Shown here: positions 46,914 through 59,038 of the stretch, piece after piece
Layout: each line of letters starts with the position of its first letter
Position numbering within the stretch: the first letter of the stretch is position 1
NCBI GenBank assembly: GCA_963969595.1
Contig: OZ018408.1
Span: forward strand, 4,647,823-4,711,822
Reading direction: 5' to 3'
Source: Neckera pumila
Lineage: Eukaryota > Streptophyta > Bryopsida > Hypnales > Neckeraceae
DNA length: 64,000 bases
The notes under the pieces: model-generated
Told to the model about the DNA's origin: nothing
The model's input: only the letters and a program-made list of their open reading frames with translations
The model's database searches: none
Translations under genes and position numbers: made by a program

Positions 46914-47558
46914 ATGGTGAAACATTGTACGCTTTGCTACCACTGCGGCATTGAATCCGCTGAGAACGTATTCAAGTATTATGACAACGGAAAGCGGACC
47001 CAACCGCGGTATCAATGTGGCAACTGCCAAAAATTCTTCACCATGGGCTCCCACGGTCGCCCACAAGGCAGGACCTACGCCAAACAGCGGAACGTAGATC
47101 CACCCGAACTAAAGGGCTTGCCGAGAGAGTGCCGTTGTTGCGGTGTGACTGACAATGCGCCCTTCAAATATTATAACAACTCGAAACTCTCACAACCGCG
47201 CTTCCAGTGCTTGAGTTGTGGGCAACAATTCCAAATGCGCTTGATGGGGACTGGCAAAGAAAGGCGCCTCGTGCACACCTCGTCCTACCAAAGGCCACCC
47301 ACCAATGATCGCCCGAAGCTGAGCCTCGCACCAAACTCTTATGATTATGAAATTAGCGGGAAAATGCAAGCACCTGTGGATCCATGGATGCCTCCTCTTG
47401 AGCTTGGCGAGGAATTGTTTCCGGCTTTGAGTGTTGAAGATGCCAAGTATTTGGATTTAATCGAGGCTGGTTTGAATAACCAGAGAGAGGCTCCCCCACC
47501 ATCGGCGGTGCTGAGGCTTCAGTCATGGGCCTCAAAGCTGCCTCGAAGTTGGCGTTAG
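46914..47558 (+). CDS. Protein with two Dof-like C2C2 zinc fingers, copy 1
   Basis: About 214 residues. Finger 1: C8-x2-C11 ... C35-x2-C38, with FKYYDNGKRTQPRYQC and KFFTMGSH. Finger 2: C73-x2-C76 ... C99-x2-C102, with FKYYNNSKLSQPRFQC and QQFQM. Plant Dof domains have C-x2-C-x21-C-x2-C with a YYNN..LSQPR core; here the spacing is 23 and 22, and there are two fingers instead of one. The C-terminus is acidic (LELGEELFPALSVEDAKYLDLIEAG) and could be an activation or interaction region. A nuclear DNA-binding role is inferred. An extra ATG at 46911 adds one Met; I prefer 46914 because it is the start shared with the second copy. Frames upstream of 46911 lack ATG. It is convergent with MIPS. Alternative: a zinc ribbon derived from a transposase. 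Confidence 0.75.
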   Translation: MVKHCTLCYHCGIESAENVFKYYDNGKRTQPRYQCGNCQKFFTMGSHGRPQGRTYAKQRNVDPPELKGLPRECRCCGVTDNAPFKYYNNSKLSQPRFQCLSCGQQFQMRLMGTGKERRLVHTSSYQRPPTNDRPKLSLAPNSYDYEISGKMQAPVDPWMPPLELGEELFPALSVEDAKYLDLIEAGLNNQREAPPPSAVLRLQSWASKLPRSWR

Positions 47559-48340
47559 AGGACTCGGATGAGTTGAATCACATTCATGGCCCACTAGCTT
47601 AGTGCAGAAGGCTAGATTGCAATGTTTTTGCAATGACTGCCAAGTCTTCTGTACGTATGTTGTTAGCAATGTAAAGAAGAATCGAATGAAATTTTTTGTA
47701 TTTAGATATCACGTGTAAAACTATGAATGAAAGTAGGTTCACAGTCTGATTCGCTGAACAGACACTGAAACATTTGAATAGATGTGTACCTGGTCTATAT
47801 AATGTAACAGCCACACACATTGTTGAAGATATTTGCGTCACATATTTAGCACCTGGCTGATATTTTGATCTTCACTGTGAAATGGATTGATGTATATTAT
47901 CGATTCTATTTTATATGATTTGGCACCGTCTTCCTGGCACATCCAGGTCAATTCGTGGCCACCTTATGCATGTTCTCAGTGTTTTTTGTGTCTGCAATCC
48001 ATTAAACGAGATGTTTCCGGAATGATGCGCGCACAGAAGTGCTTGCACGGAGCACCTTCTCACTAAAGTTTCAGAAGAATCGCCATAATTTACTCTACTC
48101 TCTTAGGAGCCAAATTTAGAAGTACACTAATCATCAATCTTTATCACTAATCTTTCCTGGAGGCAGATTAGTTCAGTGGTGTTAAGAAAGTTTGCTTCAA
48201 CATGTTGGGAAGCCCAAAATCTCAGCGCAGAGAGAGTGCAGTATTGAACTTGGCAAGCAAGTTACAAACCGCAAACCACAGAGCCTCTGAATATTGCTTA
48301 TGTACCTATAATCAAAACGTTCCAGAAACGTTTCGAAAAA

Positions 48341-48344
48341 AACA

Positions 48345-48375
<31 letters not shown>

Positions 48376-48390
48376 CAAAACAAAACCTTC
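48341..48390 (+). repeat. AAAAC microsatellite in arm 1
   Basis: A run of AAAAC/AAAACA units set in CGTTCCAGAAACG...CTTCCAGAAGC. Arm 2 lacks it at the matching position (about 60800), so it was gained in arm 1 or lost in arm 2. Confidence 0.8.
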
Positions 48391-49325
48391 CAGAAGCATC
48401 GCCACTGGAGCAAGAAATCAAGATAGAGGTTCGCTTGTTGCAAAGTAAAGCTCAGGTGAACTTAGGAAAAAATGATACCAGTGTAACATGATACGGCGGC
48501 ATTGCGCATGCGCTTCCCATGAATTGAGCTTCAGGTCAGTGGCTAGAACTCTTACCAAATACTCCGTAATACTTGCTCTGAACACAGGAACTGGTTTGAA
48601 AGGAAGTGAGGATGCAGTTGCATCTAGAATAGCTCCTCAGTAGAGTTGGCAGCTTCCACATGAGTGCTCAAATAGTGGTGCACAAACAGCCCCCCAGTCC
48701 AAAGCTTAGCAACAAGAACTAGACTAGAAGCTGGGCATTCCCTGAAACTCAAATCCTCAGAACTGACACAAAGTCGCCATTCAGGAACCTGGCTCTCCTA
48801 GGGTTGCCCTTCTAATGACGAGACATCAGGGATAATAAAATCCTTCCTGAGTATAATTTCTGAATACTTGCTTGTATCCATCTTCACGACCGCAACACGT
48901 TGACTAACAATTTCAATCCAAGGGCATACACCTTCTGTTGAACGTCAGCATTTCCTTCACAACTGCAAGAATATATTTCATCTGAAAGGCCAAGTGTCGA
49001 ATTACAAAATGAAGCAAAGCCATCAATATTAAGCAGAATGGTCCTGACTAAAACATACCCATCTATCATCTACTGGATCGACAGTCTTGCCCCCTTGCCA
49101 GCCGCAGTAGAACCATGATCGTTCTTCAACTACGAAACAAATAGGCATGAACGCATGCAATCTCCTTCAGTTGGAAGATCAGACAGTCCACAAAGGGAAG
49201 GGGGAAACGGTGTTGGTCACAGATAGTGTACACCTGAGTAGTTTTAGGTTCCGTTTCTCGTCACGAAGGAAACGTCAGGAACGTGGAGCTGAACCTAGGC
49301 GGCTGCTGCTGCGGCGTCTCCGAAA

Positions 49326-52276
49326 TCACTTGTACTCCAGCATCATGTTGTTGTCAGGGGACAGCCCAATGCAAGCACGCATGATATTCTCCAACATCGC
49401 CCTCTGCTTTGCCAAGGCGTTCACCACCGGGGTACCGGGAGGCACAAGGGGTGCCTTGGTGAGGTAACTGAGAAGAGTCGCCACTGGGTGGAAAGAATGC
49501 AGCTTCTCCTGCAATATCCAGTACATCGAATTAGTGCCTAGGAGTTACAATGCAAAAGTAAATGCAAAAAAGCCCACAAGAATTTGAAATATATCCAGGA
49601 TTACGTTTCGAAATGCAACATCTGGTCGATTTAACCGAGGAATTCGAACACAAGAACGTCCACATATGACCTACACATCATTGAGTCGAAAACATGTTCT
49701 TGGTCTCTTGGGGAAAAAGGTGTTACCTCTCCGTCTTCCTTGAACTGAATGCGGGTACAGAGCTCAGCCAATAACACCAAGTCCAAGATAAGGGGGGCTG
49801 CCAACAACGAGTCCTCGCAGGTGTTGTGCATCACGATTGTGTTGCGGCCTCCCATGAAGATCTCGGAGGTGTACTCGTCCATGGCCCTCTTGCTGTCACC
49901 GACGTAAGGCACGTACTGCAAGTGCCGCAAATATATGTTAAACGACAGTGGTACATCTAGCAGTGAACGACAAATCTAGACGTGAACATTCCATTCAATT
50001 AATGTGGTTACAATGGAAAAAAGAAAGAGATTACCTTGATCACAATAACGTGGTCGGGATGTTCACCAGGCGCGTACAGAATGGAATTGCTGGCCACCAT
50101 ATCGTCCACAACATTACTCTTGGAGATTTCCTTCGAGCGGAATGTCTGAGGAGCGGACAAGTTCATTCCGTCGTTGTTTCCCAAGTGGTTGTAGCTCACA
50201 ATGGATGTTGGCTGTTTAACACACCAATGCAAGGTTCAGAAAAATGGATGCATGGCAATTAGCACGACAGGACAAGAAACTGCAAGCTTTCAGGAAAAAA
50301 GAAAAAACTGGACTGAAATCCAGTGAAAATCGACCGTAAGAAAATTGATGATAACTCAGAAACTGCTAACTGAGGACAACACTATCCAATTGCAAAGAAA
50401 GACTCACCTTAATTCCTGCTCCAACAAGGAAGTCCACCAACACGGATTTCATCTTGGTCTGTCCGCTCTTGAAGTCGTCACCACCAATGAGCGAGTTCTT
50501 CTCAACAGCATACTCAATCACACCTGCATTACGTTACAGAAAATCGAATAAGATCACTGAAAATACAATCGTGAAACACGGTCGTGTCTCATTGCATAAG
50601 GAAATCATTCGCAGGCTTGGACCGTTCTGAAAAAACAAGATGAGACTTCCGAAAAAAGCATTCCAAGCTCTCGCTCGGTGTTGCAGGCGATCAGAAAAAC
50701 TCTTACCAGGCACGAATGTGTTCTGCGGGCTTCCATTGATGAAGGGAACCTGCTCGTGGATGCAAGCTAAGGCAAACAAGGTGGACGGCGAGATTTCCGA
50801 GGCTCCCTCCTCCAAAGAGGCGAACAAGTTCTCCTTGGTGTCGTTCAAACCAACGATCACATCACTGTATCGCTCTGTGTTGGCAGTCCACAGCACCACA
50901 ATCTTGTCCACACTGTTCTGGGTCTTGAAGTTTCTGCAACCATCGAAGACTCCAGTTACCAACACTTGGCCGCAAAAATGAAAACGAAAACGAAAACTTG
51001 AAATGAGGGGAAGACACTTTCAGAGGTATGCACAGCCCTCCAATAGGTTGTTGCGGTACCTAATGTCTTGGATAATCCTTTCCATCTGCTCCTTCTTTGT
51101 CCCTTTAATCAAGTTGTTGGCCCGAGCTTCCTGGTTTGCGGCGATGAAATCGGGGTCGTAGATACCGGGCATGGGGACCATGTCCTGCATGAGAGGACGG
51201 AGCTGCTTCTGCAGATCAATGTCCAACACACGAGCTCGGTCCATTGCATCCGCCAAGTTCATGTTGGAGATATCCCATCCACCAAAAACAATGTCGTTGG
51301 GGTCCACCTGAGCACAAAGAAGAACGACCTTCTGTAACGAAACAAAACAAAGTTGAACTCTCCCAGTTCAAGACTTCCTCCAAACCGTGCAGCCAAAACA
51401 CAAACCAACCCAACAGAAAGCAAATGAAGTACAGACACACAGAAAGTGAATGTCTTCACCATTGGCAAAATGCTCTTGAAAGGCACATGGATTTCCTCGC
51501 CCCGGAAAGAGCCCACCCGACAGGTTGAAGATTGGGTCAGAGATCCAAAGTAGTTCGCGTGCTGCACGCCATCCTTGGTCACCCATGAGATACCCCTGTT
51601 GGCCAACACCAAAATAATCTCAAAACTCAGAAAATCCATCAAAACCTCCTTCGGTTTCCTCGGTAGTGCATAAAGAAAATTCCTCGTCACCAATCGATCA
51701 TCTCAACCAGAACGACAGTGATCTTGCAAAACTAAAACAGAGCCTCTCCTCACAAGCAACACAAACACGACCAAGATCCGCAAAAACTCCAAACACCAAA
51801 AGAAACCAAACACCGAATAGCCAAAGGAATCTCGAAAGGCAACGTACTCTTTGTTGGCAAGAATACCAGCCGTGAGCGTGGACCCGTTGTTCCCTCCCCA
51901 TCCAACAAGCATCATTCTGCAAAACCAGAAACGCACACACACATGAGCCATATTCCAAATCTCCAGCACATATTCTTGAACCCCGAGCTCAAAACTCTGA
52001 AACCAACGACAGAACCTCGTGGAGCACAAAATCGGCGAAACCCACAACACTAAATGCGGCAAATTAGTAATTGGCGGTGCCATACCCGAGCGTGGGCACC
52101 TTGCGCTGCGTGGCGAATTGATACGGCACCGACTTGGGTCTTGCCACCCACTCATACTTGCCATCGCTCTTCTGCTCGTGCAAAAACTCCGTCGTCTGGT
52201 ACTCATACGTCGACTGGATCACGTCCTCCGTGTACTCCACATGGGGACTGTCGACGCGGAAGCTGTCCACCAACAT
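49326..52276 (-). CDS. MIPS: Inositol-3-phosphate synthase (MIPS), nine exons
   Basis: Converts glucose 6-phosphate to inositol 3-phosphate with NAD+, the first committed step of inositol and phytate synthesis, normally in the cytosol. Exons (high to low): 52276-52086, 51916-51848, 51595-51460, 51307-51060, 50933-50707, 50523-50408, 50211-50035, 49915-49727, 49508-49326. All eight introns are GT-AG, and the exons sum to 1536 bases, 511 residues plus stop, the usual plant length of about 510. Family motifs: GWGGNNG (69-75, NAD site), LWTANTERY (229-237), [11 protein letters not shown] (281-291), [13 protein letters not shown] (302-314), [10 protein letters not shown] (335-344) and [17 protein letters not shown] near the end. 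The start AAGATG has A at -3 and gives the standard N-terminus. Its 3' exons lie in duplication arm 1, and a broken copy is at 59039-59622. Confidence 0.96.
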
Positions 52277-54460
52277 CTTGACACAAAGACAAAGAGATGG
52301 CGAGGCGCTGGGCCTTTGAGCGAGAGAAGAACTCCACCGCAAGCTAGCTCTCTGGCTATGAGGGCTTGCAAGCTGGAGAACTAGAGAATTGACCTGCCAC
52401 AAGCAGCGGCGCCCCCCCTTTAAACACAACAGCAGCGAGAAAAAGTCGCGAGGAATCCGTCCACCAAGTACCACTACAACAAAACTGCCACTGATGAACT
52501 CCCAGATTCTCAGACTCGATTATGACGCATCAAGGCTTCTGCAGTTTGGCAAGTACAGTAATCAAAGTCCAAATGAAATTCTCGGAAAAAAAAAACAGTC
52601 GAAACGAGATTCAATGCAACTGGGCTCGATTTCTAAAGCCAAAAAAAATGAGAAGGGAAGGATAAAGGAAAGGCAAAGGAAGTGCCTCGAATTTGTAACC
52701 TGGCCGCTTCGTTTTTCGTTCTCGAGGGCTTTGGTGGATGCCAGCTCCCCTGCCTCAAAACCTGGCCATCTGTTTGTTAAGAAATGGAATTTCCAGTTGT
52801 TTAAAAAAACAAAAAACAAAACAAAACAAAACAAAAACAAAAAACTTGCTATCTGGGAGAATCGTAGAGTTTGGGTGTCCTGAATCTACCAATTCTCATG
52901 GTAATGTTTGAAATTAGGTTAATTTTGGGTACTGGAGACGAGTGAGATGTTTCGGAACGTGTGTTTCTAAGGGTTGATTCTCCTCTTGTGAAACGAATTA
53001 GTGTTTCTTCTTTTTTCTTGACAGGCTGATTGAAGTGGGCATTTTTTGTCCTTTGATTCATACACTTTGGAGTTTTGTGGAATTAGTTCCAAATTTTGGA
53101 CGCTGAAAATTGCGGTTTTCACAAAAGCGCTCTACAGTGCTCAAAATTTTTAGAGGAAATCAAGCATTTCTAAATTCCTATGCTGCATCCAAATGACCAA
53201 ATTTATTATATCAATCTTCATGGTAAGAGAACCCTTAATAAGGGTTCTCAGACCCAGAATAAGGAAACCGTCTGCATTTGGTGATGAAATTTCCAGGTTT
53301 TGTGATGACGGTGAATTGGAGGATAGGAATGTTCAGAAGTTGTGGAAGGGGGCGGCGGAATTTCCGTAATTGGTAGAGGCCAGTGACATGAGTGGAGCAG
53401 AATCGGTGAAGCAGTAGAAAAAGGGCACCTGGGCTTTCTCAGCCTCTCCTTGTTTAGTGCTGACAAACGATTCTGCCAAGCACCGAACCGAAGGACTTGC
53501 TGCGCACTTGCCTAGAAAAAGGGAGTCGTAACGATTTCAATTCCAAAATAGAGTGGGTCCATTGGTATCTTAGCTTCATTGCTGTAAGTTTAGTACTGTG
53601 CACAATTTGACTTGATCCACTGAAGTGCCTGCGCTCATCAGTCAAATTTGAATCCACTGTGTAAAATACTCCGTGAAAATGAACTAAATTAATAGTAGAA
53701 ATAGATGTAAAGATTGTTACACTTTCTCCCTTCTCGAAGAACTGGAAGGTGAAGACCGTATGTTTTTAAAAAAAAAGAAAAAAAGAAGAAAAAAGAAAGT
53801 ACTGGAAGGATTTGATTTCCACATGTCTCGCATGCATCTCGTACAGTTTGTCACTAAGTTACTGTAAGCTTAACATCCGTCTGCATGCCAAAATGTAGGC
53901 CTAACTTCTTCCCTGTCAGTACATGGCCAAGTGGCATAAACGTGGGGTGGGTTAGATTCTGTTGAGCTTCAATTTCAATTCCGTTGTACCAAACTTGAAG
54001 CCAAAATAGAAGCCGAAAAGAATCTGCAGGCGTATAACTTTACTCGGTCAGGTTTGCTGGAAGGGTTACCTAGTGTGACAATTTCACTCTAGTTAGTATG
54101 CAAATGTTCCAATTGCTTGCTAAAGAGCTTCAGGAGTTGGGAATTGAAGGGATCGGGGAAGGGGAAAAATGTAAGGTAGACAAGGAATAGGCCATTTTGC
54201 CAATCACAATGCAAAAAAATTATTATAAATCTTATTAACTCTTCAAGGAATGCAACCTGAGCACATGGAAGTGGGTAGAGTACTGGAAGTGGGTACAACA
54301 AACGTTTTCTTCATTGGAGACACATGGACCAATGTCCGCACTTGCATGCCCGGATTTAACTTGTGGCTTCCGCACTGCCAATGATCACGACTCATATACG
54401 ATGGCCACGATATTTACCAGAAGTCTTACCGATTTTTCGTTTTGTCAAACAATATTGTGG
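52277..54460. other. MIPS upstream region and intergenic DNA
   Basis: The MIPS promoter and 5' UTR must lie in the first few hundred bases (minus strand). A TTTAAA at about 52410 is a possible weak TATA element. A short AAAAC run is at about 52807-52845, and there is a poly-A/G tract near 53770. No other gene recognised. Confidence 0.35.
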
Positions 54461-54493
54461 CCCAAATCCGAGCCCAAATCCGAGCCCAAATCC
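54461..54493 (+). repeat. 12-bp tandem repeat
   Basis: About 2.7 units of CCCAAATCCGAG. They make Pro-Asn/Ser or Glu-Pro-Lys runs in overlapping frames, none of which is a convincing gene. Confidence 0.85.
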
Positions 54494-56930
54494 TTCAGTT
54501 TCCAAGGAGCAGCGGTGCAGATCGAGTTTCCGCAGCCTCCTCATCCAAGTCCTTTTATCTTCGTCTCCTGGTGCGCTTGCAATACACATTCCCTCGCAAT
54601 ACATTCGCTCACACAAATTTCACATGGAGTTTAGAACCCACACGAAAACAAAGATACGAGAGAATCTCCAAGGCTGGCTTTTACTGTATTTTTTGGGTTC
54701 AAAGTGACTCAACTATCCGACGTGAAAGAACTGAACTTTCACTTCAAAGGTCCACCGAATTTTGCACAATTGTCTGCAACTTACACCGAGTGTGTCGTAC
54801 CAGAAGACGGAGTGGCGGGGTCGTTGTACCAGAAATACCAGACACGGTGAATCACTGCTAAGTTATTCTGGTCTCTTCAGATGCACGAATGCAGATGCGT
54901 ACATTACCCAGAGCAGATAGGAAAGCAAAAGCCGTCCAGAGATGCGAATATTACAAATAACTTACTGTAGTACAGAAAGCGAAGTTTTATGTTAATTATT
55001 ACAGGAAGTGCGACCCCCGTCCTGCTGCATGCATTTCCGGTGAGGGCTTTACCGGGGTCGGCTGTGCTCTCGGCTAGCAGCATCGACTGTATGGGTACCG
55101 TTGGTGCCCGGCCTTGACTAGCATTGCATCAAACGCCAATGCCGGAGGCACAACCCTTGTCCTCCACTTGAAGCTCCCAGTGCATGAGTTTCATGAGCTT
55201 CAATTATAATTAACAATGGTTCCACTGTCTCATTCCAAAACTAAGCCCATTTGGGAAGCTTCCTTGTTTCCGAACAAGTCAAAAGCTGCACAGTCTTGTG
55301 CAATTCTCTCAACAAAAGAGGAGCAGGAGGGATTTTCCGTGGGCTTGATTGCGAATCCAACTGTGATTATATGAATTCCCTGGAAGAGTGGGTCCGTCTT
55401 GAATATTCACTCAGATTCAAGTCGGGACCCACGCACGCTCTTTTTCTTGGCGAATCCTGTGATTATTGAGTATGGCTTGAATCCGCTCACCAGCATTGAT
55501 AATGCAGAAATTTCATTGTTTTTTTCAAATCCAGATTCAGTCAGTGAGGTACTATCAGCGTCCGGGAAGTTTTGGAAGCTACCCCGGTAAGTTTGCCTCC
55601 CGTCTTTGTAGAAGGAGCCGGTTGCATTTATGCTCTCCTTATCAAAATCTTATGAAAATCTCCAGGTTCATTTCCTCTTAGTGTCAAATTCTCACCGGCC
55701 ACTTTCTTTCAACTTCAAATTCAGCAAGGGCTGCAATCATCCTCTTTCAAAGACATGTCAGTTTTGAAACTAATTTTCAAATTTCACTATTTGCAACAGG
55801 GGCTAGCTGCCACAACCAATGCTAAAGTGATACCTGCCTTCATTCACCTTGTCTAAGTACTCCAAGCTCCTCAACAACCAACTCTAAAGCGATATTGCCC
55901 TTGCCTAAGAACGTAACTATCTCTAGCAACATGAGTATTAGCTTTAGATACTAAATGGCAGGTGGCTAAAATTTGACAATTTCATAAAGGCTGCGGAGCC
56001 CTACATATACACCTTTTACTTGTGTACACCAGTTGGTTGCTGGTCCTACCAATTTTTTTTGTCCGATTTTGGATCCTCCATTTTCACACTCCAATTGGTT
56101 ATTTTCCCGAAGGCATCAGTATAACATTGTTTACCAATGCAACATGGGTCCCTTTTGCAACCCCAATCCTTGAATTAATTGATAAGTCCTTCCAAGATAT
56201 CAAGCAAAGCATAATACCTTTCCAATACGGAGAGGACCATTGCCTAGTTATACAATGTTATGCATTGACTAACAATGAACCTATAACCAACAGTTCTCCC
56301 TAAACATTGGCTGTTACTATTGCAGTAACTCATACTCCCTCTATGTTTGAATAATACTAGTGTTTCATTAGTAAAACACAATAGGAAACATAGGTATTAT
56401 TTAGATTCAAAGAGACTATCAAACTGAGAGTCCAAAATTTGTAACTAGCTCTAATTGTGTGCATTTGTTTGCTCGATCAAGTCTCATCCATAAGCCGGAT
56501 AGTTCATTTGTAACCACATGATATTCATCCACAAAAGCAACAATTACATGAATTTTCATTGGGAATAGAGTTGGTTACAATGACTTGACAGTACAATGGG
56601 TTTTTTCCCAGCAAAATTGCACCAAATTTTATGGCCTGGCACCACGTCTACAAAAAAAGAAAATATTAAAAAGGTGGAAAATCACATGAAAACTTCAAAT
56701 CAAAAAAAAAAATTGGATGAAATCGCCAGGTTGTGGATGAAAACTGAATTATGGATATGTGATATGTACTTATGTGATAGTTTCTATCCAATATGTGGAT
56801 GAATGTTGAAATTTGGAGCACCACTATAACATTCAATATCACCACTTTGGCACTTCATTAAAAATGAAAAAAAACACCCTTGCTACAGTACAGTAGTTCA
56901 TAGTTTCAAACCTGAATTCCAAGGGTTGGC
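54494..56930. other. Intergenic DNA
   Basis: Mixed composition with many short overlapping open frames. I recognise no gene, RNA or bounded element. Confidence 0.3.
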
Positions 56931-56933
56931 ACT

Positions 56934-58085
56934 TTTACCGAGGACTGAGTGCAGAATGTCGGCAAATGCCATCTCCACATTTGCAAGCCACTGGTGATGC
57001 ACCAGTTCACGGACCATTCCGTCAACTGATTCAAGGGTCAGGACAAATGGACAGCCTATGACCATGAATTCTTCAGTCTACACCAATGTGCCTTGTGCCG
57101 TTGCCACAACCAAAACAAAAATCAATAAGTAATTTTCTAATTATCTAATCCATAAAAACTTTGATATTCAATAACCTTCACACCTTAGTTAGGTCCAAAC
57201 GCTAAGAAACCAAGCCTGTGTACCCCTACTTGCAAAGAACTTTGATTCCGATGCTACCAAGAACGCAACCGGGGGGACGCACGATCCAAGAGATCTCATT
57301 GTAACAAACAATCAAAACAAACAAAACAAAACAAGCAACCGATAGTAACTTAAGGTAAGGGATTCTCCATTTGCACCTGTATACACAAATGAAATTTTAT
57401 TAACTTTGTTTTTCAAAAATGAAGGCTCATGTGTTCAATAAGTCACAACAAATTTCAGACGATTCTGAGGCATTGAAATTTATTGTCAAATTTGATATAA
57501 AGTAAACCTGAAGAAAAGTCATATCAAACATTCTGCATATTTATTTGCTTTGAAAATATGAAAATTTCATCATAGGTATATATATCATCATAGTGTAGAA
57601 TATTATTGCACATTCCAAGTTTCCATGTCATTCTATAATTAAAAACATGGTTGCAGGCAACAAAATACTCAATTTTAAACTTGAAACTACAATAAAATAC
57701 TCAGTTTTGTTATATTTGCTTCAATTTGAATGGTCCTGGCTGAGTGGCCTTTCAGAGTAACTGAAGTCATGGCCACGTGACCAGCATATTCCCAGGACAA
57801 ATGGTAAGTTAACCTTGACGAGTACGCTAAAGCAAAGTGAATGGAAATGCAGTACAACCTCTGGAGCTTGCCTGCAGAACAATCCCAAGCAGACCTTCCG
57901 TTTGCTGCTGGAGCTTTGCGACACAAGTCCACAGCCACAGAAGAATCTGCACTGCAGGTAATTATCTGCTCACAAAACTAAAACCATTGAATGTAAACAT
58001 GGCCATGGTGTTTCTTGTTCAATTCACCTCCGGAAGATCACCAAGAATAACCAAGGTTTGATCAACCCTACCCACAAGCTCCATG
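56934..58085 (-). other. Exon-like islands of an unknown or decayed gene
   Basis: Three minus-strand islands look coding. First, ATG at about 58083 reading MELVGRVDQTLVILGDLPE to a GAG|GTGAAT donor. Second, ILLWLWTCVAKLQQQTEG from about 57944, which joins the first in phase through a GTGCAG acceptor. Third, about 57078-56934 reading EEFMVIGCPFVLTLESVDG and ending at a GTAAAAG donor. I recognise no family, and a GTTTT-type repeat lies between the second and third. A decayed gene or chance are both possible. Confidence 0.25.
57062..57335 (-). repeat. GTTTT-tailed dispersed repeat, copy 2
   Basis: Reverse-strand relative of 7358-7715: the AAAAC run at about 57309-57330, the GCAACCGGGGGGACGCACGA block, and AGTAATTTTCTAATTATCTAA follow in matching order. 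The 12-bp minisatellite of copy 1 is absent. Confidence 0.55.
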
Positions 58086-58751
58086 GACAAAACGTAGAAG
58101 AAACATATCGGACAGTCTATATTTGCACTATGATTCCAAATTTGAGTTAACTTTGCTGAACCCAAATCACTCTAGAATGATCCACAGGAGATGTGCAGCA
58201 AATGGTAGACGTAATGAAGCTCCAGGCTACTTCCATTTCATTAATTTACTACAGGCTGAGGTCAAGCTTTACGGAAGGCATCTTGTGGAGATGTGGGCTC
58301 AGTCACGAACGTGTGCAGATTCCTTGGGCCTAGCTAGAGAAGAGGTCATGGCACATTCCAGACACATTCCAAGAATTATCCCTAATTTGACTCTCCAGAA
58401 CCAATACCAACAAGTGTACCAGAGATGACTCTGTTTTCGAGAGCGGTTCAGTTTTGATACCTGCATCGAAATCTGGTTTGATTGCGGATTCAGCTCAAGT
58501 GTCGGCCACAATATACGTCAACCACCGACCTGCAACCCAATGCTACAGGATGTTAGCACCAAACAAGAAATCTCACGCCCTCACTTGCTAATCAAGGAAA
58601 TGCTCCCAAACCCTATTCAATCCTAAACTTATATTCTGCAACAAGCAACGACTGTTCCTTGTTCAGTATATGTAGAAAACGACATTACCAGTCATTCCCA
58701 GGAACCTTCGCTCACTCTCGGATGTAATTAGCTATGACCATCCCAACTTTC

Positions 58752-59036
58752 AGGAATTCTAAGACACCAGTTCCTGCCAATTTTTGGTGCTCCGATCACA
58801 AATTAAAATATCTATTAAATACATTCAATTGACACCGTTAGTACGTGAATGATCAGAATCCGCGGTCCATTGTGCATTCAGGTCAATTTGCTTGCAGGAC
58901 AGAGGACAAAACCCCTAAATCCTATAATCTTGCCCGATCACAGGACATTGCAATCGCCTCTACTAAGATGAAAATTTTCAGGATAGAAAACGAACTGAGT
59001 ACAAGAAAGAGATTTCTGGATACCGGGATTAGTTAA
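58752..59036 (+). repeat. Direct repeat R, left copy
   Basis: About 285 bases matching 63191-63475 on the same strand, and in part 46451-46583 on the opposite strand. Shared phrases include CCAATTTTTGGTGCTCCGAT, TTGACACC(A/G)TTAGTACGTG and GATCACAGGACATTGCAATC. It abuts the MIPS fragment directly at 59039, which marks a duplication junction. Confidence 0.9.
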
Positions 59037-59038
59037 TA

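Larger units (their letters stand above)
46451..49905. repeat. Segmental duplication, arm 1
   Basis: This segment, reverse-complemented, aligns along its length with 59039-63485. It holds the first Dof-like gene and the last exons of MIPS. Relative to arm 2 it has a shortened outer repeat (about 46451-46583), lacks the 272-bp MITE (empty site at 48673-48674), lacks a roughly 490-base stretch equivalent to about 60850-61340, and has an added AAAAC run near 48340-48390. Confidence 0.9.

Noticed and set aside
48884..49135. Short frames conserved between the arms downstream of MIPS (for example SWFYCGWQGGKTVDPVDD on the minus strand)
   Set aside because: Conservation is explained by the recent duplication. 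No start codon, family match or splice structure makes it a gene.
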